Origin: an uncultured Lutibacter sp.
Lineage (GTDB): Bacteria; Bacteroidota; Bacteroidia; Flavobacteriales; Flavobacteriaceae
Length of the DNA: 64,000 bases
Assembly: GCF_947493565.1 (NCBI RefSeq)
Contig: NZ_CANLRG010000006.1
Span: 1-64,000 of the forward strand
Direction: 5' to 3'
Shown here: piece after piece, positions 1 through 6,543 of the stretch
How the letters are laid out: every line of letters starts with the position of its first letter
Numbering within the stretch: the stretch's first letter is position 1
The notes under the pieces: generated by a model
Seen by the model: the letters and a program-made list of their open reading frames with translations, nothing else
The model's database searches: none
What the model was told of the DNA's origin: nothing
Made by a program: the position numbers and the translations under genes

Positions 1-80
1 TGGTCAATAATGAGTAATTTTAAATCGAAACCTATTTTCTCATAGGATTTTTTTCGACAGGGTACTTTTTGTTCTTTCAT
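1..80 (-). CDS. N-terminus of a putative transposase OrfA-like protein (partial)
   Basis: Twenty-six codons are visible from an ATG at 80-78, starting MKEQKVPCRKKSYEKIGF and continuing DLKLLIID before the window ends. The basic start followed by an amphipathic helix resembles the helix-turn-helix N-terminus of IS3-family OrfA proteins in flavobacteria. The remaining gene, including any catalytic DDE residues, lies outside the window, so this is a lead rather than an identification. Confidence 0.3.
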   Translation of the reverse strand, partial: MKEQKVPCRKKSYEKIGFDLKLLIID

Positions 81-134
81 ACTTTCGTTGTTTAAGTTGT
101 CTAACTTTTAGTCAACCTATTTCAGGAAAGTACA
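1..134 (-). mobile_element. End of an insertion sequence cut by the window edge (probable IS3-like)
   Basis: The reverse strand shows a non-coding tip beginning TGTACTTTCCTGAAATAGG at about position 134, then a start codon at 80 and a lysine/arginine-rich reading frame that leaves the window. The arrangement (short terminal segment, then OrfA-like start) fits the left end of an IS3-type element. Only the end is visible, so neither the second inverted repeat nor a target duplication can be checked. Assignment is by resemblance and is tentative. Confidence 0.35.
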
Positions 135-140
135 TCATTT

Positions 141-177
141 CAAATGTGGCACAACGGTTTTGTATAAGATTTGTACG
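141..177. repeat. Possible cassette-border motif CACAACGGTTTTGTATAAG
   Basis: The stretch CACAACGGTTTTGTATAAG followed by ATTTGTACG directly abuts the IS end. From memory, similar GTTGTG / CACAAC...TATAAG segments recur between small gene cassettes in flavobacterial genomes. Only one copy lies in this window, so its repeated nature cannot be shown here. Confidence 0.2.
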
Positions 178-331
178 ACTGGAAAATCGGAGATTTTTCT
201 GCCGTAGCAAATTGTTTATTGAATGTTTGTCGTTTGTACTAAATCAAATTTAAGCATAAATTATATGAGGTGTTGTAATTTTTAGCGACACGTAATACTG
301 ATAATTGAATTTCAGTGTTTTCCGAGTTTTA

Positions 332-539
332 TCATCTTTGTTCCTCATACAATTTTTTTAAGATATACAATACAATTGGAATTGCAATAAGAACTCCAAT
401 AACAGAAGCAATGAGTTCAGTACCTTTTAAACTTCCACATCCCCATATATACATAATTACGGTAAAAAAAAATAATTAAGCATATAGTTAAAAATAAATA
501 ATCCTTGCTATTAAATTTATAATTTGGTTTAGAATTCAT
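332..539 (-). pseudogene. Small two-helix membrane protein broken by a homopolymer frameshift
   Basis: From an ATG at 539-537 the reverse strand reads MNSKPNYKFNSKDYLFLTIC and on into LIIFF. A run of nine T (464-472 as A on the plus strand) then throws the frame. Removing one base from the run restores a 68-residue protein continuing TVIMYIWGCGSLKG and ending in a second hydrophobic helix (ELIASVIGVLIAIPIVLYIL) and a charged tail KKLYEEQR, stop at 334-332. The span of 208 nt is exactly 69 codons plus one base. This is a small integral membrane protein of unknown function. It may be a real pseudogene, a slippage-regulated gene or a sequencing error in the run; the downstream part alone could also start at an ATG at 454-452. 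Confidence 0.55.
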
Positions 540-817
540 AATTTATCGTTTTACTTGTTTTTCGTTCTGCAATTTTTCGTTTCAATGCTCAAATCCTTTA
601 TGATTTTTAAAATCTTACAACTCATTGAGTCTTTCCGCTTCAATTTTCAAATCGGTAGAGTGGAAGTGAACTCAGAATTTATCATTAATGTTTAATTTTT
701 CGTTAAACGATTTTTAAAATAAATTCGTTACTTAAATTCTATTCGATTCAATAATCAATCTGTAATTTACAAAAAAATCATTTTATTAAATTCAATTTAA
801 TCTCATTTTATTTCTGA
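540..817. other. Gene-free stretch, nothing recognised
   Basis: About 280 bases between the integrase remnant and the small membrane protein. No open frame, tRNA-like fold or clear promoter was recognised on either strand. It is most likely residue of the decayed mobile element, since the integrase frame ends in unrelated sequence just to its right. Confidence 0.4.
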
Positions 818-1938
818 CTAAAATTCAATCGAGCTATTAATTACAACATTAGATAACATAACTGTTGTTGCAAAAGTGTGTCTAGCTACGTGAAAAGAAA
901 TATTTTTATGAATACCACAATCTTTTATAATTTCCTTTAAATAAGCATTGGTCTTTTTGTTGGAACTTATGGGTAACAAATTTGTTTTAATATCTAGCTC
1001 TTCTTTAGCTTTATACTTTTCTAATATTGTCCATGCTTTTGGGAGTATGGGTGCTTTCACTGGTTCGTCTGTTTTTTCTCGTTTGGTATAAATCCAATTA
1101 GTATTATCTAACCCTTTTACAATATTATTTTCTGTAAGTTCTTTTGCATCGATATAGGACAATCCAGTATAACAAGAGAACACAAAACAATCTTTTATTT
1201 TTTGTAAGCGTTCACTTGTAAATACTGTAGTTTCTAACAGCTCTAATTCTCTTTCATTCAAATATGCTTTATCATATTTATCATATTTTAGTTGAAATTG
1301 ACTAAATGGGTTTTTGTTCATCCATTCTAGTTTTATAGCTAGATTTATCATTTTTTTGAAACGCTCCAAATGTTTCATGACTCCGTTATTGGATAGCATC
1401 AATTGTTTTTTAGAATTTTTATAGGTTCTTAGGTAGTGTTCAAAGTCTGTAATGAATCTAAAATTCAATTGTTTTAAAAAAATGTCTTTTACTCTTTTTT
1501 TCTTCCATAAAAATTTCTGTAAATACCTTTCTGTGGTATAATAATTTTTCATTGTTCCTGCTTTCAGAACGTGAATCATATTGCCATTGTGGACGCAATT
1601 AATTCTTTTAAGGATTTACTATCATCCTCTTCTCCCAAGTATCGATACTTAATTGCATCGGATGTGACTACTTTATCCTTTTCAATGAGTTCTTTGTGAC
1701 ACTGGAGTAGTTTGTTATATACTTGGGCTAAATAAGCGTTTAAAACCCTTATGTTTTCTGAATTGCCTCGACCTCTGTTTTTTGAAGAATCCCACCCATT
1801 TTGGGAAACACTTCTTTTTACACTCATTTCTGAACGCCTACCATTTATTGTAATACGTACATAAATGGATAATTGGTTGGGATAGCTTCTTGATTTTCTT
1901 GTGAAGAAAATAATCGTGAATGTGCTTTTTGTTTTCAT
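818..1938 (-). pseudogene. Tyrosine recombinase/integrase, frameshifted and C-terminally truncated
   Basis: Two abutting frames together make a Bacteroidota-type phage integrase. The first (1938-1576) has the arm-type DNA-binding domain, with TIIFFTRKSR and the SIYVRITINGRRSEMSVKR strand region, and stops after SLKELIASTMAI. The second (1579-818) resumes with the core-binding domain at HVLKAGTMKNYYTTERYLQKF and contains the catalytic domain with SCYTGLSYIDAKEL (first Arg region altered in spelling) and HVARHTF (HxxR box). The overlap is an ATGA, so one small indel split the gene. The end is also lost: after TTVMLSN the frame runs into unrelated residues VVINSSIEF, removing the last His/Trp and the catalytic Tyr. 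It is therefore inactive. It lies just 3' of tRNA-Pro in the orientation expected of an element integrated into that tRNA. Confidence 0.85.
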
Positions 1939-2030
1939 TTTAAATGACTTTAGTTAAACATTAATTTGTAAAGACGAAAGTCAAATTATGCCTTAAAGTT
2001 TTTTAAAGTTAGCACATTTTCAGTAAACAA

Positions 2031-2051
2031 TTGCACACCGATTTGCACACC
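2031..2051. repeat. Direct repeat TTGCACACC (x2), candidate integrase arm sites
   Basis: TTGCACACC occurs at 2031-2039 and again at 2043-2051, 12 bp apart, between the integrase start and the tRNA-Pro 3' end. Short direct repeats here are where tyrosine integrases with an N-terminal arm-binding domain bind. Binding is inferred from position only. Confidence 0.4.
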
Positions 2052-2098
2052 TTTTTAATGATTTTAGTTATCTTTATTTGGTATCAAATAAAATGTGT

Positions 2099-2137
2099 AA
2101 AAAAAAACACTGATAATCATACGATTAACAGTGTTTT
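2099..2137 (-). terminator. Rho-independent terminator of tRNA-Pro
   Basis: On the minus strand AAAACACTG (2137-2129) pairs with CAGTGTTTT (2112-2104) around a 16-nt loop and is followed by a T-run. It is 24 nt beyond the tRNA 3' end in the direction of tRNA transcription. Confidence 0.75.
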
Positions 2138-2160
2138 GATGTTACCTATTTCTAAGTTCG

Positions 2161-2235
2161 TCGGGGTGGCAGGATTCGAACCTGCGACCTCCGCGTCCCA
2201 AACGCGGCGCGATAACCGGGCTACGCTACACCCCG
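2161..2235 (-). tRNA. tRNA-Pro (anticodon TGG)
   Basis: The minus strand begins CGGGGTGTAGCGTAGCCCGG and folds as a cloverleaf. The anticodon stem CCGCG/CGCGG encloses TTTGGGA, giving anticodon TGG (proline, CCA codon). The T arm carries GGTTCGAATCC and the acceptor closes CGGGGTG/CACCCCG with discriminator A at 2161. CCA is not encoded. It has its own promoter upstream and a terminator downstream. The decayed integrase lies immediately 3', so this gene was probably the attachment site of an integrative element. Confidence 0.96.
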
Positions 2236-2251
2236 TAATAATTTCGGACTG

Positions 2252-2281
2252 CAAATATAAAACTAAAAATACATTTAACAA
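2252..2281 (-). promoter_or_regulatory. Promoter of tRNA-Pro
   Basis: Minus-strand TTG (2281-2279), a 19-nt spacer, then TATATTTG (2259-2252) matches the Bacteroidota TTG/TAnnTTTG consensus exactly. Predicted start is about 10 nt before the mature tRNA 5' end. Confidence 0.75.
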
Positions 2282-2285
2282 GTAT

Positions 2286-2624
2286 TTATTCAAAAATAAG
2301 TTGATAAGGTTTTTTTAAGGCTTCTTCTAATTCAAATATACCTATTGCTCGACTTTTTCTAATAGTTTCTTTTCCCTCAAAAAAAACTAAAATTGTAGGC
2401 TCTACAAATACAGAATAGTTAGCAGCAATTTCAGGAGAGAAATTTAAATCTATATGATAAAAGTTAATTTTGGGAAAATTAGTTGCTAATAAACTTTTAA
2501 CTTTAGGCTCAAAAGCTTCACCCACATTACATGAGGTTGTTGAAAAGTATAATAAAATAGCTTCTTCTGTTTTTAATAGTTCTTCAAGCTTTTCAATGTT
2601 ATTTATATGGGTTGTTTTACTCAT
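2286..2624 (-). CDS. Thioredoxin-fold protein with a single active-site cysteine
   Basis: About 112 residues from the ATG at 2624 (MSKTTHIN); an in-frame TTG at 2648 is less likely because a TAATTTTG promoter box (2653-2646) overlaps it. The protein has the thioredoxin order: strand ILLYFSTTSC, helix, strand INFYHIDLNF, then the cis-Pro segment VFVEPTILVFFEG. The active site is CNVG rather than CxxC, so it keeps only the N-terminal cysteine and cannot make the usual intramolecular disulfide. It is transcribed divergently from trxB, which suggests but does not prove a link with the thioredoxin system. There is no signal peptide, so it is predicted cytoplasmic. Substrate unknown. Confidence 0.8.
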   Translation of the reverse strand: MSKTTHINNIEKLEELLKTEEAILLYFSTTSCNVGEAFEPKVKSLLATNFPKINFYHIDLNFSPEIAANYSVFVEPTILVFFEGKETIRKSRAIGIFELEEALKKPYQLIFE

Positions 2625-2757
2625 GTTTTCAATATTTAAGGTTCTCAAAATTACTACAAAAAATCAATATTTTGTAGTTAATAATATACATTATGAAAGC
2701 TTATAATTACATTATAAAAAATTATAAACATTCACCAAGTATTACAATAAATTGCTA

Positions 2758-2765
2758 TAAATTTG
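2758..2765 (+). promoter_or_regulatory. trxB promoter -7 box
   Basis: TAAATTTG matches TAnnTTTG, 28 bp before the trxB start codon. No convincing -33 TTG was found. Confidence 0.5.
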
Positions 2766-2793
2766 TTGGTTGAAAATAAAAAATAAATAAATC

Positions 2794-3741
2794 ATGTCAG
2801 ATACAATTGAAAGAATAAAATGTTTAATAATAGGTTCGGGTCCAGCTGGATATACTGCTGCAATTTATGCCGCTAGAGCAGATTTAAAACCAGTAATGTA
2901 TACAGGAATGCAAATGGGAGGGCAGTTGACAACTACAACAGAAGTTGATAATTTTCCAGGATATCCTAATGGTACAGATGGTACAGCTATGATGGAAGAT
3001 TTAAAAAATCAAGCTGAACGTTTTGGAACTGAAGTTAGATTTGGAATGGTCACTAAAATTGATTTTAGTAAAGAAATTGGAGGGATTCACAAAGTAACAG
3101 TAGATGACTCTATTCAAATTGAAGCTAATACCGTAATAATTTCTACTGGAGCTACAGCAAAATATTTGGGCTTAGAAAGTGAGCAACGTTTAATTGGTGG
3201 TGGAGTTTCTGCTTGTGCAACTTGTGACGGATTCTTTTATAAAGGACAAGATGTGGTTGTAGTTGGAGCAGGAGATACTGCTGCTGAAGAAGCAACTTAT
3301 TTAGCAAATATTTGTAATAAAGTAACCGTTTTAGTAAGAAAAGACTATATGAGAGCTTCAAAAGCAATGCAACATAGAGTTGAAAAAACTAAAAATATTG
3401 AAGTGAAATTTAATACTGAAATAGATGAAGTTTTAGGAGATAATGTTGTGGAAGGAGTTAGAGCAGTAAACAATGTTACTGGAGAAAAAGAAGTAATTAA
3501 TGTAACAGGCGTGTTTATAGCAATTGGTCATAAACCAAATACAGAAATATTTAAAGATGTTTTAGATATGGATGAAACAGGTTATTTAATTACTAAAGGA
3601 AAGTCTACAAAAACTAATTTGCCAGGAATTTTTGCAGCAGGTGATGTTCAAGATAAAGAATACCGTCAAGCAGTTACGGCAGCAGGAACAGGATGTATGG
3701 CAGCCTTAGACGCTGAACGATATTTAGGGTCTTTAGACTAA
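2794..3741 (+). CDS. trxB: Thioredoxin-disulfide reductase
   Basis: A 315-residue cytoplasmic flavoprotein that passes electrons from NADPH to thioredoxin. Visible are the FAD-binding GSGPAG (residues 14-19), the redox-active CATCDG (141-146), the NADPH-binding GAGDTAAEEA near 158-167 and the C-terminal FAD motif IFAAGDVQD. Length and motif order are normal for the family. The start MSDTIERIKC is preceded by a short A-rich leader and a TAAATTTG promoter box. It is a single-gene unit closed by a strong terminator and divergent from the single-cysteine thioredoxin-like gene. Confidence 0.97.
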   Translation: MSDTIERIKCLIIGSGPAGYTAAIYAARADLKPVMYTGMQMGGQLTTTTEVDNFPGYPNGTDGTAMMEDLKNQAERFGTEVRFGMVTKIDFSKEIGGIHKVTVDDSIQIEANTVIISTGATAKYLGLESEQRLIGGGVSACATCDGFFYKGQDVVVVGAGDTAAEEATYLANICNKVTVLVRKDYMRASKAMQHRVEKTKNIEVKFNTEIDEVLGDNVVEGVRAVNNVTGEKEVINVTGVFIAIGHKPNTEIFKDVLDMDETGYLITKGKSTKTNLPGIFAAGDVQDKEYRQAVTAAGTGCMAALDAERYLGSLD

Positions 3742-3760
3742 TATGGTTTTTTTAAAAATT

Positions 3761-3796
3761 AAAACCCAAACCAAGTGTTTGGGTTTTTGTTTTTAT
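3761..3796 (+). terminator. trxB terminator
   Basis: AAAACCCAAAC (3761-3771) pairs perfectly with GTTTGGGTTTT (3777-3787) around a 5-nt loop and is followed by T-rich sequence, 20 nt after the trxB stop. Confidence 0.85.
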
Positions 3797-3859
3797 ATCA
3801 ATGTGTAATCGTTTTCGTAAATTATTTATATATTCAAGTAATTAAACCTCAATAGTAAT

Positions 3860-3867
3860 TAATTTTG
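3860..3867 (+). promoter_or_regulatory. Promoter -7 box of the AspT-like transporter gene
   Basis: TAATTTTG fits TAnnTTTG and lies 19 bp before the start codon, so the transcript would have a very short leader. Confidence 0.5.
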
Positions 3868-3886
3868 TCTTATAAAACTTAATGTA

Positions 3887-5470
3887 ATGGAATTATTTTC
3901 TAATAGTTATTTTGTATTGTTTCTTATTATAGTAATTGGTTTTATAATAGGAAGAATAAAAATTAAAGGAATTTCGCTTGATGTATCGGCGGTAATTTTT
4001 GTAGCATTAGTTTTTGGACACTATGGTGTTGAAATTCCAAGAGATTTTCAATATTTAGGTTTAGTACTTTTTATTTTTACGATTGGAATTCAAGCAGGAC
4101 CAAGTTTTTTCGAATCATTTAAAATGAATGGGAGAGAATTGGCAATACTATCCACTATTTTAATAGTAAGCTCAGGTCTGATAGCTTTTGTCATTTTTTA
4201 TTTTTTTGGAATAGACAAAAATTTGATAATTGGTTTGTTAAACGGAGCTTTAACAAGTACTCCTGGTTTAGCTGCAGCTATCGATGCCACGGAGTCTCCG
4301 TTAGCTTCAATTGGGTATGGTATTGGATATCCTTTTGGTGTAATTGGAGTCATTCTTTTTGTTAGTTTTTTACCTCGTATTTTAAAAGTGAACATCAAAG
4401 ACGAAGAAAAAAAGTACAAAGAAGAACTTTCTGCTGGTTATCCAGAAATTATTAAAAAGCATTTTATTGTAGAAAATGAAAATGTGATTGGTAGAACTTA
4501 TGGAGAGTTAAATATTAGATTTATGACCAAGGCTGTCATTTCAAGAATAATGCATAATGATATTGTAATTGCACCAGAGCCTGAAATTGTTTTTCATAAA
4601 GGAGATGTGGTGAAAGCCGTAGGTACAAGCGATGCTTTGGAGCGTGTTAAATTATTAATAGGTTCTGAAACTCGACAAGAAATCCCGTTAGACACAAATT
4701 TTGATATAAGATCTATATTAGTAACTAATAAAGATGTTGTTAAAAAAACATTGGGACAACTTAATATTTTAGATACATATCACGCAACCATTACTCGTAT
4801 TAGAAGATCTGGTATTAATATATCTCCAAGCCCTTCTACTAAATTACAATTTGGGGATAAACTAATTGTTGTTTGTCATAAAACAAACATGAAACATGTA
4901 AGTCGTATTTTTGGAGACGATACAAGTAAGCTTTCCAATACAGATTTTTTACCAATAGCCGTAGGGATTATTTTAGGAATTTTGGTAGGTAAATTAAGTA
5001 TAAATTTCGACTCATTTTCATTTAGTTTAGGTCTCACTGGAGGAATTTTATTAGTAGCACTTATATTAGGTAGAACTGGTAAAACAGGTCCTATTATGTG
5101 GACAATGACTGGTGCAGCAAATCAATTATTAAGGCAGTTTGGTTTATTGTTCTTTTTAGCTGCTGTTGGAACCAGTGCAGGAACCAGTTTGGTAAGTACC
5201 TTTCAAGAATTTGGTTTAGAATTATTTGTTTATGGAATTTTAATAACCTTATTACCAATGATTATAACAACTATTGTTGCCAAAACATTTTTTAAATTAA
5301 ATATGCTTACGTTACTTGGAACATTAACTGGAAGTATGACGAGTACTCCAGGTTTAGCCGCTATTGATAATATGGTTGATACAGATGCTCCTTCAGTAGC
5401 TTATGCAACAGTGTATCCAATTGCTATGGTACTACTAATTATTGTTGTTCAAATTTTAAGTTTATTGTAA
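3887..5470 (+). CDS. AspT/YidE/YbjL-type transporter with RCK_C domains
   Basis: A 527-residue inner-membrane protein of the aspartate:alanine exchanger family. It shows the family's internal duplication: a membrane half (residues ~5-165) and a second (~355-527), each ending with a near-identical LTSTPGLAA / MTSTPGLAA signature. Between them lie two cytoplasmic TrkA-C/RCK_C-like domains (about 190-265 and 275-350), which in related proteins bind a ligand or nucleotide. Uncharacterised YidE-type members share this architecture, so the substrate cannot be read from sequence. It ends 12 bp from the convergent gene and is probably monocistronic. Confidence 0.88.
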   Translation: MELFSNSYFVLFLIIVIGFIIGRIKIKGISLDVSAVIFVALVFGHYGVEIPRDFQYLGLVLFIFTIGIQAGPSFFESFKMNGRELAILSTILIVSSGLIAFVIFYFFGIDKNLIIGLLNGALTSTPGLAAAIDATESPLASIGYGIGYPFGVIGVILFVSFLPRILKVNIKDEEKKYKEELSAGYPEIIKKHFIVENENVIGRTYGELNIRFMTKAVISRIMHNDIVIAPEPEIVFHKGDVVKAVGTSDALERVKLLIGSETRQEIPLDTNFDIRSILVTNKDVVKKTLGQLNILDTYHATITRIRRSGINISPSPSTKLQFGDKLIVVCHKTNMKHVSRIFGDDTSKLSNTDFLPIAVGIILGILVGKLSINFDSFSFSLGLTGGILLVALILGRTGKTGPIMWTMTGAANQLLRQFGLLFFLAAVGTSAGTSLVSTFQEFGLELFVYGILITLLPMIITTIVAKTFFKLNMLTLLGTLTGSMTSTPGLAAIDNMVDTDAPSVAYATVYPIAMVLLIIVVQILSLL

Positions 5471-5482
5471 CTAAAAATAGGA

Positions 5483-6319
5483 TTAATTTGAAGGTCTTTT
5501 ATAAAGTGATGCTTTATCTAAAAAATGAGCTAATGTAATTTTAGGATTCGCATATAAATAAACTTCAGAAGAGTTGAATGCAGAAATGTCTATTGACTCT
5601 GAGGAGTTTATATAAGCTTTTGAATTGTTGTTGGTTTTAACAATAGCTGTTTTAGTCTTAAAGTTATTACCTTTAAATGTACTATTTCCATTAGATTCCA
5701 TTTCTAAATGACTACAAGTTCCTTTTAAATTGATATCGGATCTATCCAAAACATTGATAAGGATATTTTTAGTGTCAATTGTAGCCTTTAAATTTGCCGA
5801 CTCTTCCGTATTAATTATCGTTTCATTACTCACTGCTTCTAAATTAAGTTTAGTAGTTTTTTTAGCTTGAATATCAAGAGTTTTTGTGTTTACTTTAAGA
5901 GTTATCTCAGCATCATCAAAAGCATTAATTTTTAACGAATCTATAATTAATAAATTGTCAGATTTTAATGAGGATTTATTATAAGCAAACAATTCTTTTA
6001 AATTATTATTTACAGATAAATGAACGGTCATTTCTCGGTATTTACTAATTTTTTCATTTAATTTAATAATAAGAGTCCCATTAACTACTTCAGTTATGAT
6101 AGAACTTTGTAAGTTAGAATCTGTTTCAACAAGTACCGATTGGTTTTCATTATATACTAATTTAACAGAAATTTTATCAAGAACTTCAACTTTTGTAAAA
6201 TCCGAAATTTCTCTATTTTCAGTAGTAACTTCTTTATTTCCTTTTAGTTTTCCTTGAGCATTTATGGAAATTGATAAAAGTAAAAATAGAGCTATTGGAA
6301 GTTGACTTAATGTTTTCAT
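5483..6319 (-). CDS. Exported head-GIN (DUF2807-like) domain protein
   Basis: About 278 residues from the ATG at 6319, chosen because it starts a signal peptide (MKTLSQLPIALFLLLSISINAQG); the longer frame to 6373 adds an implausible cytoplasmic extension. The mature part begins with VTTENREISDFTKVEVLDKI and goes on as repeated short beta strands with Asn/Ser/Thr-rich turns, as in the putative auto-transporter adhesin, head GIN domain. These proteins are exported beta-helix-like modules of unknown role in Bacteroidota. The gene stands alone between the transporter and the trp operon, from which it is divergent. Confidence 0.75.
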   Translation of the reverse strand: MKTLSQLPIALFLLLSISINAQGKLKGNKEVTTENREISDFTKVEVLDKISVKLVYNENQSVLVETDSNLQSSIITEVVNGTLIIKLNEKISKYREMTVHLSVNNNLKELFAYNKSSLKSDNLLIIDSLKINAFDDAEITLKVNTKTLDIQAKKTTKLNLEAVSNETIINTEESANLKATIDTKNILINVLDRSDINLKGTCSHLEMESNGNSTFKGNNFKTKTAIVKTNNNSKAYINSSESIDISAFNSSEVYLYANPKITLAHFLDKASLYKRPSN

Positions 6320-6365
6320 TAGATTTGTTTTTTCAAAAATAAAGAAATAATTTTTAGATATTAGT

Positions 6366-6395
6366 TTGGTCATTTAAAAATCTATATTAAATTTG
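6366..6395 (+). promoter_or_regulatory. trp operon promoter
   Basis: TTG (6366-6368), 19-nt spacer, TAAATTTG (6388-6395): an exact Bacteroidota promoter. Transcription would begin near 6402, about 25 nt before the leader peptide. Confidence 0.75.
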
Positions 6396-6427
6396 TCGTT
6401 CAATAAATGAAGAACAATAGTTTAAAT

Positions 6428-6460
6428 ATGAATTGGTGGTGGAACTCTCTTATGCAATAA
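6428..6460 (+). CDS. trpL: trp leader peptide (MNWWWNSLMQ)
   Basis: A ten-codon frame ATG AAT TGG TGG TGG AAC TCT CTT ATG CAA with stop at 6458-6460. Three of ten residues are tryptophan and they are consecutive (codons at 6434-6442). It lies between a promoter and an intrinsic terminator directly ahead of trpE, so it is read as the sensor of a ribosome-stalling attenuator. The peptide itself is not expected to have a function beyond being translated. Confidence 0.9.
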   Translation: MNWWWNSLMQ

Positions 6461-6532
6461 GCGAGAAGAATTACTATATTACTATTTTAATATAAAACAA
6501 AAAGGACTTATCTCGCGATAGGTCCTTTTTTT
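6445..6532 (+). promoter_or_regulatory. trp transcription attenuator (alternative hairpins)
   Basis: Four mutually exclusive segments can be paired by eye. Segment 1 (CTCTCTTAT, 6445-6453) pairs with segment 2 (ATAAGCGAG, 6457-6465) with one mismatch. Segment 2 GCGAGA (6461-6466) also pairs with TCTCGC (6511-6516) in segment 3. Segment 3/4 forms the terminator: 6500-6512 pairs with 6517-6529 as a 13-bp stem with a TCGC loop, followed by a T-run. A ribosome stalled on the Trp codons would mask segment 1, freeing 2 to pair with 3 and block termination. Free leader translation would favour 1:2 and termination. Confidence 0.85.
6500..6532 (+). terminator. Attenuator terminator hairpin ahead of trpE
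   Basis: AAAAGGAC (6500-6507) with GTCCTTTT (6522-6529), extended inward by TTATC/GATAG with one G-U pair, loop TCGC, then T-run to 6532. It ends 11 bp before the trpE start. Confidence 0.9.
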
Positions 6533-6543
6533 ATTCTAAAAAA

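Noticed and set aside
2031-2318. Plus-strand frame containing VAGFEPATSASQTRRDNR
   Set aside because: This is the well-known spurious translation of the antisense strand of a tRNA gene; the tRNA-Pro explains the sequence.
2638-2648. TTG at 2648 as start of the thioredoxin-like gene
   Set aside because: It overlaps the TAATTTTG promoter box, while the ATG at 2624 gives a normal N-terminus.
5098-5295. Plus-strand frame inside the AspT-like gene
   Set aside because: Out-of-frame shadow with no family resemblance; the main frame has strong motifs.
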